A stretch of DNA of 64,000 bases. Source: Astragalus membranaceus. Its lineage: Eukaryota > Streptophyta > Magnoliopsida > Fabales > Fabaceae. Position numbers and translations under genes: made by a program. Under the pieces are notes generated by a model. That model had not been told where the DNA came from and did not search any database. It worked only from the letters and a program-made list of their open reading frames with translations. Position 1 is the first letter of the stretch, and every line of letters begins with the position of its first letter. Location of the stretch: NCBI GenBank assembly GCA_039519185.1, contig CM076848.1, positions 62,088,778 to 62,152,777 of the forward strand, read 5' to 3'. Below are positions 43,130 to 54,757 of this stretch, in pieces.

Positions 43130-43315
43130 CCTTTAGAACTGAAATCCTTTCAAACACAGTAAAATTGTTAGAACACAGAAACTGCACAATCTGATTGTGC
43201 AGATTAAAGAAAGAAAAAACCTTTAAAGAAACAAAACTAAAGAGTCTTAAAGAAAGAGATAGAGATATAAATTTTTCCTGTTTATCCCTAGATTGTTACC
43301 AACTCTTAGATACCA

Positions 43316-44428
43316 TGTTAATTTTTGAAACACATTATTCAAAATATTCTGATCAATAACTTGTTTTAGTGCAGGGTTGCAAATTGCAATTTCAGAGGTG
43401 CAAGAATTAGAAAGATAGCCCAATACAGAAGCCTGATCGGCTTGATCAGACCCAGCCAGGTAAGTGGGTTTTGCGGCACCCAATGGAGCAACACTGTTAC
43501 AACACGCGGGTTATGAGAATGGATTCGGGTTGAACCGGATCTTTGAACAAAAGGCAGCAACCCTAATTTTTTGCTACTATTTCACGCCTTTCTTCTCTCT
43601 CTTCTCCTTGCTTCCACGCCGTTCTCTCCTTCGTCTCTCTCACACCCTTGTGCTAGGGTTTCTGATTTCACCACAGAAACTCTGTGATTGAAGCTTCAAA
43701 TACTTCAATCATGTATGAATGATGATCGTGGATGTTGTTCTTGCAAAACCCCTTTAGTTTTGCTGCTGTTTGTTAGTAACCATGACGATTTGCCTTACGA
43801 ACACAGTGTTCGTATGTTCACTAGGCGAAACTGCTTGGATCCTTCAAAACAGAACACAATTGTAGCTATGAACATGTATAATCTCCCTAGATCATCTGTT
43901 TTCTTTGATTTTCCTTACGGTTTGTGTTTAGATCAAAACCCTAACTCAGGATTTGTTACTTTGCAGGTAGCGAAGACTCAAATGAGGGTTACAGAACTCA
44001 ATCAAGGTAAAATCACAACCATTGTGTGATTTTAACTCTGATTTCTTTCTTAGAATATAAACCCTAACTTACCTTCTTTGTATCTGACTGTATGTACCTA
44101 TTGAACGTTCTTGGTGAACAATTACTCACCAAAACCTCTACTGTGAGCCTTCACACAAGTCCACAGAAAGGTAATTACTCACCCTCTCTTATCTTTCTTC
44201 TTGCCGTCTATTTCAATCTCAGAAATAGATCTCTAACCTCCTTCTCTTTTTTTGCTGCGAGGTCTTCACACTTTGAAGAGTTTCAGCACATAGAAGATGA
44301 AGACTTGTAGAGATTACACGCACACACAGAAGAAAAAATAGCACAGAGGAAGAAGAAAAGACTGAAAATGTAAAGGAAAAACTGTAAACTCTTTATTTCT
44401 TTTCAATGATCTGTAAAGTGTGTGTGAT
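43316..44428 (-). mobile_element. Copia 5' LTR, truncated on its outer side
   Basis: It matches the left LTR at both ends of the CACTA insertion and carries about 440 bp (43436-43882) that the left copy lacks. It ends abruptly at 'gtgtgtgat' where the left copy continues for about 220 bp. Five filler bases (44429-44433) then join it to chromovirus sequence. Confidence 0.88.
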
Positions 44429-44434
44429 CTTGTA

Positions 44435-45170
44435 AGTGTGCCGCCAGAGAGAGAAGTTGAGTTCTCTATTGATCTTGTACCTGGTACCAAACCTATTTCT
44501 ATGGCACCGTACAGGATGTCCGCGTCCGAATTGTCTGAGTTGAAGAAGCAACTTGAGGATCTGCTCGAGAAGAAGTTTGTGAGGCCAAGTGTATCGCCGT
44601 GGGGAGCTCCTGTATTGTTAGTAAAGAAGAAGGATGGTAGTATGAGACTCTGTGTGGACTATCGGCAGTTGAATAAGGTGACAATTAAGAACAGGTATCC
44701 ACTTCCGAGGATAGACGATTTGATGGATCAGTTGGTGGGTGCTCGAGTGTTCAGTAAGATTGATTTGAGATCAGGTTATCATCAGATCAAGGTGAAGGAC
44801 GAAGATATTCAGAAGACGGCTTTCAGAACCTGTTATGGTCATTATGAGTATTCGGTGATGCCATTCGGTGTTACCAACGCACCAGGAGTATTTATGGAAT
44901 ATATGAATCGTATATTTCATGCTTACTTGGATCGATTTGTGGTGGTGTTCATTGACGACATTCTGGTTTACTCTAAATCGGAGGAAGAACATGCAGAGCA
45001 TCTGAGGTTAGTATTGGAAGTATTGAAGGAAAAGAAGCTGTATGCGAAGTTGTCAAAGTGTGAATTCTGGTTGAAGGAAGTGAGTTTTCTCGGTCATGTC
45101 ATTTCTGGTTATGGTATTGCACTGGATCCGTCGAAAGTCGAAGCAGTGTTGAATTGGGATGGCACCTTTT
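44435..45170 (+). pseudogene. Chromovirus reverse transcriptase fragment
   Basis: Open frame with KLR-type start blocks: WGAPVLLVKKKDGSMRLCVDY, YPLPRIDDLMD, SVMPFGVTNAP and the active-site box VVVFIDDILVYSK. It ends just after the segment KVEAVLNWD, where a deletion removes RNase H and most of integrase. The catalytic residues are intact but the polyprotein context is lost. Confidence 0.92.
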
Positions 45171-45824
45171 GAGGCATTGTATGGTCGGAAGTGTAGAACC
45201 CTGCTGTGTTGGTATGAGTCCGGAGAGAGTGTGGTGCTTGGACCGGAGATTGTTCGAGAGACAACTGAGAAGGTGAAGTTAATTCGTGAGAAGATGAAGG
45301 CGTCACAGAGTCGACAAAAGAGTTATCATGACAAGCGGAGGAAAGACTTGGAATTTCAGGCGGGTGAGCATGTATTTTTGAGAGTCACTCCGGTGACCGG
45401 TGTTGGACGTGCCTTGAAGTCGAAGAAGCTCACTCCTCGTTTTATTGGTCCTTATCAGATTTCAGAAAGAGTCGGGAATGTTGCTTATAGGGTGGCTTTA
45501 CCGCCTAACCTTTCGAATTTGCATGACGTGTTTCATGTGTCGCAACTCCGGAAGTATATTTCAGATCCATCTCATGTGATCCGCATGGACGAGGTGGAGG
45601 TACGGGATAATCTCACCGTGGAGACGATGCCTGTACGGATTGAAGGTCATGAAGTGAAAGTTTTAAGAGGCAAGGAGATTTCATTGGTGAAAGTGGTCTG
45701 GCTAGGAGCTGCTGGGGAGAGCATGACGTGGGAGCTGGAGAGCAAGATGCGGGAGTCCTATCCCGAGTTGTTTGAATCAGGTAAATTTCGAGGACGAAAT
45801 ATTCTAAGTGGGGGAGAGTTGTGA
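45159..45824 (+). pseudogene. Chromovirus integrase C-terminus with chromodomain-like end
   Basis: It resumes in a different frame with MAPFEALYGRKCR, followed by the GPY/F-type segment (RFIGPYQISERVGNVAYR), the LHDVFHVSQLRKY box and a chromodomain-like tail (LRGKEISLVKVVW, MTWELESKMRE). A tail of this kind can target integration to marked chromatin. The junction with RT is a deletion, not a natural start. Confidence 0.9.
45809..45818 (+). promoter_or_regulatory. Polypurine tract of the plus-strand chromovirus
   Basis: TGGGGGAGAG directly precedes the 3' LTR that starts TGTGACACC at 45820. It fixes the orientation and the LTR boundary. Confidence 0.85.
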
Positions 45825-48307
45825 CACCTAATATTTAATTAAATATTTAGGTATCCATTTATTCATTTATTTATTTCAGTTGGTGTAATTATATTAGCAT
45901 TTGATTAAGAGGTGTATAATTGGATATTAGGAGATGGTGTTAGTGATCGGGCTTAAGCTGGAGGAAAGCCTGTGATCCAAGAGCCCACTAGCTAGGCGCA
46001 TAGGTGAAGCGCCTAGGTTAGGGTTTTGTTCATTTGCGAATTTGTGTGAGAAAAGAGAGAGAGGGTCGCGAATAGAAGAGAGGAGAAGAGAAGAGGATTT
46101 GGCGCACATCCAAGGGAGAAGAAGAGGAGGATTTCGCGAGTTCAAGGAGAAGAAGGAAGCTGTGTTGCTGAGGTTATTGTTGGTGACTTGATCAAGAGGA
46201 TTAGTGTCCTCCTACTATAAGGTAAGGGTGGGGTTCTTCCTTATAATAGGGTTTTATGATGGGGTTATGTGGGAATAGGTCCTATGATGCCTAGTGTTTG
46301 ATTTTTGATGTTGATTTGATGATAGTTATATCATGATTATGTTAATTGAAATATTAGCTTGTTGGTGATTGTTGTAACTCTAGAAAAATTGGTGTTCATT
46401 GTTGTTATCACGAATTGCATGCTAAGTGTTCGATAAATTGTTGTATGATGTTGTGATTGGCAATTCATGATAGTTGACATTGGTGGTTAAGAATTGGTGA
46501 CTTGAATTGGTGAAATAACGAAAATATTGACCCTAGGGCGCCATGGGCGCCATTGTCCTAGTTGCTGTTTTTGGGGCCCTGGCGCTGGGCGCCATTGTTG
46601 GGCGCAAGTGTTGCTGTTTCTGGCGCCCTGTGTGTGGGCGCCGTGTGCCACATCCTGTGTGTTGCGTTTTCCTGCTGTGTTGCTGTTTTAGGCGCCCTGC
46701 TGTTGGGCGCCGTGTCTAGTGTGTGTTTCGTGTTGTGTTGCGTTGCTGTGCCGTGTTCTGAGTTACCTGGGCGCCAGTTTCTGCGACATGTTGCGTTTCT
46801 GTTGTGTTCTGGACTGTCTGGGCGCCAAGGGCGCCATTTCCTGCCGTGTTGCCTGCTGGGCGCCAATTCCCGCGTGGTGCTGCCTATGGGCGCCATATCC
46901 TGCGCCAAGTTGCGTTTTTGTGCTGCCTGGGCGCCAAGGGCGTCAGTTTCTGTTTGTGGCCAGTTTTTGCGTGTTGCCCCTAGGCGCCCTGCTCCTGGGC
47001 GCCATTTTCAGGATGTGTCTCAGTTTTTCCCCGGTTTTGTTTTCGACATATCTTTTGACTCGGGAGTCCGATTGAGACGTTTCAAAATGTTTTGGAAAGC
47101 TTATTAAGAGGCCTAGCTGAATATTCTAATTCGAGGCAAAGTGGTCTATTTTTCTGGAAAATTGTTAGCCGTTGGCTTAGCCGTTAAATGTTGTTGTTTT
47201 GAACAAAGAAATTGTCGCGTCTCAAATATTTTGGAAAATTGTCGTCGTCCCAAATATTTTGGAAAATTGTCGTTGTCTCCGGTGTTGGGAAAAATCACCG
47301 CGTCTCAAATGTTTTGGAAATTGTTGTCCTCTTGGTGTCTTGGTGCTGTTTGAGCTAAGTGTGAAGGCTCAAGTATTGTTGTTGTTTGAGCTGGGTGTGA
47401 AGGCTCAAACCTTGGTGTTGTCGGAGCTAGGTGTAAGGGCTCCAAATCTTGATGTTCCGTTGTTTCGGGTAGTTGGTGTTTCGGTGTCGTTGGGCTAGGT
47501 GTGAAAGCCCAATTTTGGTGATATTCGGTGATTGATTTTTGGTGTGTCACATTGTGACTAATTTATGATGATTGTCTGTGTGCATTCATGGTGTCGCATA
47601 CAGCATACGCATTTATTTTGGTGAAGGCCCTTGGTCTTGGAGCTGGGTGTGAAAGCTCAATTTTTCTAAAACTAGTGAGCCAGGTGTGAAAGCTCAATTT
47701 TTGTGAATTGGTGAGCCGGGTGTGAAAGCTCTCAATTTTGGTGACGCCTCTATTTACAGGCAAAATTTTTGGTGATTTGGTACCACATGCATATGCCCGT
47801 TGGTGTGGGTTGCATTCATGCATTATCATGACATTTGGTGACTGATTGTGGTGTTTACAACTTGACGTGTGTTTATAATCTGATGTGTGCAGTGGAGTGG
47901 TAGATATAGTTGTCATATTCTAGCATATTTCCTATCATTTACGCTATTATATTGAAGATATCTCACCCCTTTTGTTTGAATGTTACCCCTATGCGGTAAC
48001 GTGCAGGTGATCGCGAGTGAAGGCTTAGCTACCTTCACTAGTCTGAGTCGGTGTCCTTTGCTTTGATATGTAACACTCAAGGGGGATAAACGCTAGACTT
48101 TGGCTGTTGCATTTTATTTGTTTGGAGTCCATTCAGGACGTTATGCTTTTATGTTTTGAAACTTATTTCTATTCCGCTACGTGGTGATGAATTTTTGACA
48201 AAGTGTTATATATCGTATGAGACGTTTTGGTTATCGATGAATGTGTGACATCTCTTTTCGAAGTATGGAATAATGAAATAATTACCGGGTAGAAAAGGGG
48301 TGTTACA
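45820..48307 (+). mobile_element. 3' LTR of the plus-strand chromovirus (2488 bp)
   Basis: It begins TGTGACACC next to the polypurine tract and ends GGGGTGTTACA at 48307, followed by MULE-derived sequence. It contains GGCGCC-rich repeats (46530-47000), repeats of 'aaatattttggaaaattgtcg' (47220-47320) and about nine copies of 'gctnggtgtgaaggctcaa' (47350-47735). It has no credible gene, although the GGCGCC part gives spurious open frames. Confidence 0.9.
46530..47000 (+). repeat. GGCGCC-rich repeat domain within the LTR
   Basis: About fifteen copies of GGGCGCC(A/C) are spaced mostly by 20-60 bp and separated by 'tgttgcgttt' and 'tgctgttt' blocks. This gives a local GC peak in AT-rich DNA. Similar units occur at 21480-21590, next to the LTR fragment there, and once near 5200 in the left chromovirus LTR. 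Confidence 0.8.
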
Positions 48308-48636
48308 GAATACTCCGATTTTCAGAAGGAGGATAAGTGGTTGAGTTTGCCTGAGATGGGGTATTTTATAGCTACTAAGTATAATGTGGCCCTAGTTCAA
48401 TTGTCTTTTGATATGAATTTTACTTATCTTCCTTTGAGAGGTAGTTATTCTTCTTCTAAGTATAAAATCATATCTATTCTGAACGTCGGGGATATCCATT
48501 GGATGCATATTTCGATCTCGCCTGTTTGTTTGTTGCCTCCAGTTGCTTTGATGTGGTCTCATAATCGATCAGAGGAATCTACTTCATGGTTGGATCCTTA
48601 TACCGGTCGTTTTGCCTTTTAGCAGTCTACCATTCC
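48308..48636 (+). repeat. Inverted-repeat arm 1: copy of the MULE OTU-protease end
   Basis: It encodes on the plus strand the same segment (DKWLSLPEMGYFIATKYNVALVQ, NRSEESTSWLDPYTG) that the MULE gene encodes on the minus strand at 48787-49114. By eye the arms differ at roughly one base in twenty. It begins immediately after the chromovirus LTR, so that element inserted at this edge or the duplication ends there. Confidence 0.9.
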
Positions 48637-48786
48637 GTATTATTGACACATTTAATTTGTTGGATAAATAATTACAAAAATGTGGGTACAATAATAAATA
48701 CAAGAAATGTCAATCTAAATTGTCGGAATCATGGGCTAAGTCTACAACGGTGGGCGCATCAGTGGGAGGGAGACGGGGCATGACCG

Positions 48787-49114
48787 GAGCGGTAGACTGC
48801 CAAAGGGCAAAACAGCCAGTATAAGGATCCAACCATCAAGTAGATTTCTCTGATCGATTATGAGACCACATCAAAGCAACTGGAGGCAACAGATAGACAG
48901 GCGAGATCGAAATATGCATCCAATGGATATCCCTAACGTTCAGAATAGATATGATTTTATACTTAGAAGAAGAATAACTACCTCTCAAAGGAAGATAAGT
49001 AAAATTCATATCCAAAGACAATTGAACTAGGGCCACATTATACTTAGTAGCTATAAAGTACCCCATCTCAGGCAAACTCAACCACTTATCCTCCTTCTGA
49101 AAACCGGGGTATTC
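48787..49114 (-). repeat. Inverted-repeat arm 2: original MULE OTU-protease end
   Basis: Reverse-complement partner of 48308-48636, with a spacer of about 150 bp (48637-48786). It is part of the broken MULE gene. A transcript crossing both arms would fold into a hairpin of about 330 bp. Confidence 0.9.
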
Positions 49115-50533
49115 AATGGATAACGCTTTTCGAAGCACTGCAAGTCTGTCTTTCCAAACATGTAAGTATATAGTTACTCCCTCTCCTTTGTTTCTTTGAT
49201 TAAATCTTGCCTAGTTATAGGCCAACTATCCTCACCAAGATCGAGACCAACTGCTACTGCTCGGAACCCACAATTACCATCCATTTTCACATGAATAATT
49301 TTTTCTACATAAGAGTGCACGTGATGAGGAACCGACGGTAAATTGAATTTAGTCTCACCCTGCTGTGTTAATTTTTTAGAAACAGTCTGAGATAGCTTTG
49401 AAGACTACTGTGATGATTTTGTACAAGAAGGCCGTTGTGATGAATTTTTACAAGAAGTCCTAGATTCTTCAGTCAGTTTCATCTTCTCATCCACATGCTC
49501 CCACCCAGAAGGATCACGCTTGACATCATATAATTTCCGCTTTTTCTTCTTTGGTGCACCTTTTGTTTTAACTTTAAATGGTGGTGCAACCAATGAAGAA
49601 GTGGTAGGGAATGCAAGCTCATTAAGTTGTTTCTTGAGGACAAATCTCTCCTCAGGAGTCATACAATTATATCTCGCCCAAATCATCTCTATTTGGTAAG
49701 AAATATCACAGTCAACAGATTTTTCTTGGTAGAAGATGTGTCTTTCTAATATTACACCCACAACGGGCTTTGTCATATCCAACCCCAGATGTCGATTTTG
49801 AAAACTATTTAAGAATATGATCCAAAGCATTTAAAGACACAACATCGCAAAGCTTTTTAAACAAATGAGTATTGGAAGCCACTTCAATACGGTTTATGCT
49901 TCTTTGAAAAGACCCGACGACTTTATCAAATTGAAGAGTAAGCATCTCATGCATAGATTTAAAAGACTTAGACAAGTCACCTCCAGAAGTCTTCAAATGT
50001 CTCTTCAAAGTCCAATGAGTTGACTCGACTCTTAAATAATAACAATAAACACGCATAAAAATACTAAACACGTGTCAAAAAAATTTAAACTATTTGCCAA
50101 GATAAATCATTACCTATTGGTGGTCTGATTCCCGATGGAGTCCTCAAAAATCTTCAAGTGAGCTGAGTACTCTGACTCGTCAAGTGAATCAATAATGTTT
50201 TGCCAAAGAGAGAGGACGTCCTTTTGCCTATCCACATGCATCAAGAATACCGGACATAAGACCAAGATCTCTGCTAGTCAAGAATACCTGAGGCTGAAGC
50301 CCGTGCAAGTCAAATAATTCTTTCAGTTGCTGCAATGCCCAAGTAAAATGAATTCCAAGCTTGTGTGAAATATAGGCAAAAGCGACCGAGAAAGTTAACT
50401 CTGTTGACGTGACTCCTACAATCTCCAATAGAGGTAGATTGTATTTGTTGGTCTTGTAGGTGGTGTCAAGAATAAAAACCTTTGAAAACAACTGGAATAA
50501 CTTAATAGAAGTGGGATGCACCCACATGATGTC

Positions 50534-53500
50534 TGTTGCACCCCAAAAAATCCGGTTCGGACTTCTCATTGTACAACGTGGAAAAGGTATGGAGCCGCCA
50601 CCAATATTTTAATTTTAAGACCAAAACATTGAAAAAAGGTCTTTAAGACAAGGCGGATGGTCTTTCGAAAACTAGAGATATGGGTTCGGGGGTCGGTTAG
50701 GCATGGGGAAGGTATTAGCACCCCGTACCTCCTTTCTACCGAAAGGGAACCTTTAATTAAATGTGTGGTTTGAAGTGTTGATTTGAAAATGCTTTTATTT
50801 TGCCTCTTTATTGAAAAGGGAGTGAGAAGACTTAATGAAATTTTTTATTTTTGGCGCTTGACGAGAGTTGGCCTCTCGCTCCTACGTATCTCCTGGTGCG
50901 ATGGAGAATTCAAAGCTACGTAGTTCTTGGTTGTCCTAAAAAGGTTTTTGTTTTTTAGTCTGTTTAGATGAGTTTTCGCAGTGGGAGTGAGGATTCGCGA
51001 TGACCAAACAACAACGGTTTAGAGTGGCCGCGCTACTAACTCTTTTGAAAATGAAATTATCATTAACAACCAAACGGCAACGGCGCAAGTGATCATTAAC
51101 GATAATCGGTTTTGCTTTTGATTCGAGTGTTCGCGACGACCAAACAACAACGGTTTAGAGTGGCCGCGCTACTAACTCTTTTGAAAATGAAATTATCATT
51201 AACAACCAAACGGCAACGGCGCGAGTGATCATTAATGATAATCGGTTTTTATTTTAGATGATCAAAAAGGGCTTTCGCAATCGAATTAATTTTGGTTTGT
51301 TGTGCTTGACGAGGACGTGGCTCGCTCCTACGTATCCCAAATGGGAATCAAAGCGACGTAGTTCTAGAGCCTTGAAAATGAAAGTCTTTTTGTTTTGATT
51401 TTGAAAAGTGAAGGGGGTTCATAATGATCAAACTAACAAAGGTTATGGGTGATCATTACTAAAACCCCTTTAAGTGCATGTAAAAATCTCTTTTGAAAAT
51501 TGAAAGCCTTCATGATGACCAAACTAACAAAGGTTATGAGTGGTCATCATTAACACTTGCTATGACTTTTGATGCTTAAGAAAATATTTTTGGAAATTGA
51601 AAGCATTCATGATAATCAAACTAACAAAGGTTATGGGTGATTATCACTAGTAGCTCATGCATATGAAAACATCTTTTTGAAACTTAGGCTCTTAGGACAA
51701 TCAAACTAACAAAGGTTATGGGTGATTGTCGCTAGTCACCATTTTCATGCTAGGCCCTTTAGAAAAGAAAGTAATGAATGCAAATCGAATCCTTAGGCAA
51801 ACAACAATCTCGTTTGAATTCTTGAGCAAATATTAGCCTAGACTACACATATTAGACCACAACACATAAATAGGCAAAGAAGGAACTTGAATTGGGCATT
51901 GAGCAAAAATACAAGAATAGGCAAGATTGAACCTAAATGCATATCTAGTGGAAGATGCTAGGCGAGAACCATACTCAAATATTTCTACAAAACGCAAGGG
52001 GAATCTAAATGCACGTCTAGTGGAAGATGCAATGTATGGAGTTGACCTATCTAAGTGTTGATGATATTTTTATATGAGAGTGCACAATGAAATTGTTAGC
52101 TTAAGGAAAAGAGTCGCCTCCATCATGATCATAGGCAAGCATAAGCAAGAAAATTATTTAGCAACCAAAGTATCAAAGAATGTTGAATCACTTTGGTCAA
52201 TCCTCACACTTAAGATTAAGTGCACAAGTGCACAAGTGTGAATCACCTTGCCAATCATCAACAAAAACAAGTTTATTAAAGCAAACCCAAACCCTAATTT
52301 TATGTTAAAACCTAGGAGCATACATACCCTAAATCAACTATTATTCATCCCCAAATCATGAAATAAACAAAAGCATTCGAGAACCCTAAACCTAGGCCCA
52401 TGGCCGAATGTCATCATGCTTGAAATGGGTTTCTTATTTTTGTGAAAGTTATGCAAACATGAGTGAATATGCAAGGAAATGTGAGAAAACACAACAACAA
52501 CTAGCAAATCACACTTTTATGAGAGTATGCGAAATACAACATGCCATAAAACAACATTTTATTTCATGAAAGGCAAGGATTAAGATCAACACAAATCAAC
52601 ATTTATTAAAGGGTGAGAAGCATCATAAGCACCCAAGCCTCCCTAAGTGCTTGTCAAAGTGCTTATGACACCCCTCACCAACGACAATCAACAATATGGG
52701 AATATGAAGATGATAGGATTAATGCTTTTTATATTTTGAGGAAATACTCAAAGATGATGCAAAGTTTTAAAGATTACCTTAGCTTTGAGCTAGAAAGAGA
52801 TGAGAAGATGAAGCTAGTCACCAATCAACAAAACTCCAATATCCTTCAAAGAAGTACCTACTTGATGATGATGCTTGAACTTTGAATGAGAAATGGAGGG
52901 AGTATGTGAAAGAGGGATCAAAATGAGGTGAGTGGTTTGTTAGGGTTTTTGGTGTAGGAGAAAATGAGAAGGTTCTTTTGAGATGAAAGAAAAAACAAGA
53001 GTAAGTGAGGAAGAGGAGGGGGGCTACGAATTTCTTGGTCTTTTTGGAGAGGAGAGAAGTGAGTTGTTCTTATTCAAATCCTTGGGAGGCCAAAGATCTA
53101 ATGGGTTTAAGGTTGTGAGAGGGAAATAAAGAAATTAGTGTGTATTTAGTGGTGTAGAGAGAAAGAAGGTAAAAATATGTTGTGTATTGAATGTTATTGG
53201 ATTCAAAGGTGTGCTTGTCATGATGAAAGGCTTTTTTTTGTGATGTGCACTTGATGGGGCTGAAGTGAAGGGCATGAGGGTGGAGTGAAGGAGGTGAAGA
53301 AATTAGTGTGTATTTAGTGGTGTAGAGAGAAGGAAGGTAAAAATATGTTGTGTATTGAATGTTATTGGACTCAAAGGTGTGCTTGTCATGATGAAAGGCT
53401 TTTTTTTGTGATGTGCACTTGATGGGGATGAAGTGAAGGGCATGAGGGTGGAGTGAGGGAGGTTGTTTGCTTGTGAAATTGATGCTTACTTTGGCCAAAA

Positions 53501-53859
53501 ATGGATAAAAGCAAAAAGCACCTAAAAGGAATTAGCCCTAATTCTAAAAATACAATAAACATCCAATAATATTTTATTATTCATTTTTCATTTTTGATTT
53601 CAGATTTCATATTTTTAATTATACATATTTTTTTGAGCCTTTTTGAAAAAAAACCGTTATAATTGACCAAAATACCCTTTTTGGCTCTAAAACCCTAATT
53701 TGCCCGAAAAGTGCGTTCCAACCCTAAAAACGATTTCAAGAACCTTGGAATGCCTTCTAGGATCCGAAATGTAGTGCATAAGGCTCTTCGCTCTTCAATT
53801 TATTTATTTTTTGGAAAATTAGGGTTTTGACCTAAGCCGGACAAAATTGGGGTATGACA
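50534..53859 (-). mobile_element. Solo LTR of an Ogre-related element (3326 bp) in the MULE gene
   Basis: It begins TGTTGCACCCC and ends GGTATGACA, with a perfect target duplication ATGTC at 50529-50533 and 53860-53864. Block order matches the Ogre LTRs (gggttcgggggtcggtta; acctttaattaaa; 'ccaaactaacaaaggttatg' repeats; the end 'aaaattagggtttngacc'). The sequences are clearly diverged, so it is another Ogre/Tat family or an older copy. The flanking MULE transposase reading frame rejoins exactly across it (VVSD / IMWVHP). Confidence 0.93.
53131..53465. repeat. 168-bp tandem duplication in the solo LTR
   Basis: 'gaaattagtgtgtatttag' begins at 53131 and again at 53299, and the following 168 bp repeat with few differences, down to 'catgagggtggagtga'. 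It is a recent local duplication. Confidence 0.9.
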
Positions 53860-54757
53860 ATGTCACTGACCACATTGGAACCCTCAACTTTTCTTCTCCA
53901 ACATAAATAATTTTCCGACTCAATCAATCTCAAAAGCTCCTGAATGTTCGTTCTAGGACCCCTCTTAGAAGACCTATAGGCCTAACGCTGCCTATATATT
54001 TGAGGAAGAGAAGTGACGTTGTCCGGATAATGATTCTTCAAAGCAGTAAGACAATCTTTCGGGGCAACATTCAGATCAGTGTGCTCATTAACAATAGCTT
54101 TCTGCGGCTTAGTTAAATGACCAAAATCTGTCGACCCGACCGGGGTAGTAAGCAACTCATGTGTGTGAAGACCACACCTAACATTCACACGCCAACCCCC
54201 ATGACGTATTGTACAAGTAGCTCTCATTGTAAACGGACTGCTTCTTCTCTTAGACCCGAAAACTCTAGAATCATTAGACCACTTCCCTTGCTTCTCGGAA
54301 CCAAAAATAATCTTATCTCTAGAACCCTTAACTCCAGCTTTGTCAGATCTTACAATGATAACCACAACTCCAATACGTCTCCCAACCGCTTTAGCCCACT
54401 CTTCTACATCCTCGCGTGTAGCAAATATCTACAAAATAGAAAAAATAGAAAAATGTTACGTACTTAATTAATTAAATATCTACCAAACTTTGATTAAAAA
54501 AATTAGTATGAAAAATATACCCTCTCCGTCCAGAATGCCTCTAGTGTCTACCACGAAAGGAACAACCTGCAACTCTGTATGCGGGTCAATATCTGTTTCA
54601 AAATAGAACAACAGTTATACAGAAATTAATTTTAAAAAAAAAACAAATCTGATTTACGTACCCCATCCAAGTAAATCCGATTCATTAAAAGACATAATCG
54701 GATTTACGTTTGGGGAACGTAAATCCGATTGCACATTGGATTTAGCTATAGCAGTGT

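Larger units (their letters stand above)
32777..44428 (-). mobile_element. Degraded Ty1/Copia retrotransposon, 3' LTR split by a CACTA element
   Basis: Both LTR copies start TGTTAATTTTTGAA on the plus strand (32777 and 43316). The left (3') LTR is 32777-32856 plus 39591-40395, ending CAGCA next to a polypurine tract. The right (5') LTR is 43316-44428, cut off before its outer end. A PBS-like TGGTATCTAAGAG (complement of 43303-43315) abuts the right LTR. The left LTR lacks about 440 bp present in the right one (43436-43882). Coding remains between 40590 and 43129 are heavily deleted. The element sits just upstream of the EIL pseudogene. A target duplication cannot be checked because the outer right end is lost. 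Confidence 0.88.
44434..48307 (+). mobile_element. Internally deleted chromovirus (Tekay-type) with complete 3' LTR
   Basis: It begins inside pol at the segment encoding SVPPEREVEFSIDLV, carries RT, then jumps to the integrase C-terminus/chromodomain, polypurine tract and a 2488-bp 3' LTR. The 5' LTR, gag and protease are missing. It belongs to the same family as the minus-strand element at 1-5298, with highly similar RT. Confidence 0.9.
48710..54757 (-). pseudogene. MULE (MuDR superfamily) transposase gene with C-terminal OTU protease domain, broken
   Basis: Exon pieces on the minus strand: the end of one at 54662, then 54521-54592, then 54428 onward. Domains in order: N-terminal FAR1-like DNA binding (ATCTIRHGGWRVNVRCGLHTHELL), MULE transposase (FILDTTYKTNKYNLPLLEIVG), post-transposase region (VESTHWTLKRHL), a Lys-rich linker (KVKTKGAPKKKKRK), and OTU-type Cys protease (KMDGNCGFRAV) ending HDSDNLD at 48710. 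Lesions: a TAG at 53982-53984 in the RQAYR position; the solo LTR at 50534-53859; a frameshift around 50228; a TGA near 48835; and the 5' end replaced by Copia sequence near 54757. Terminal inverted repeats were not found. OTU-carrying MULEs are known in plants. Confidence 0.88.

Noticed and set aside
46562..47107. 181-residue Cys/Leu/Gly-rich plus-strand frame
   Set aside because: Produced by GGCGCC repeats in the chromovirus LTR; a second frame is equally open.
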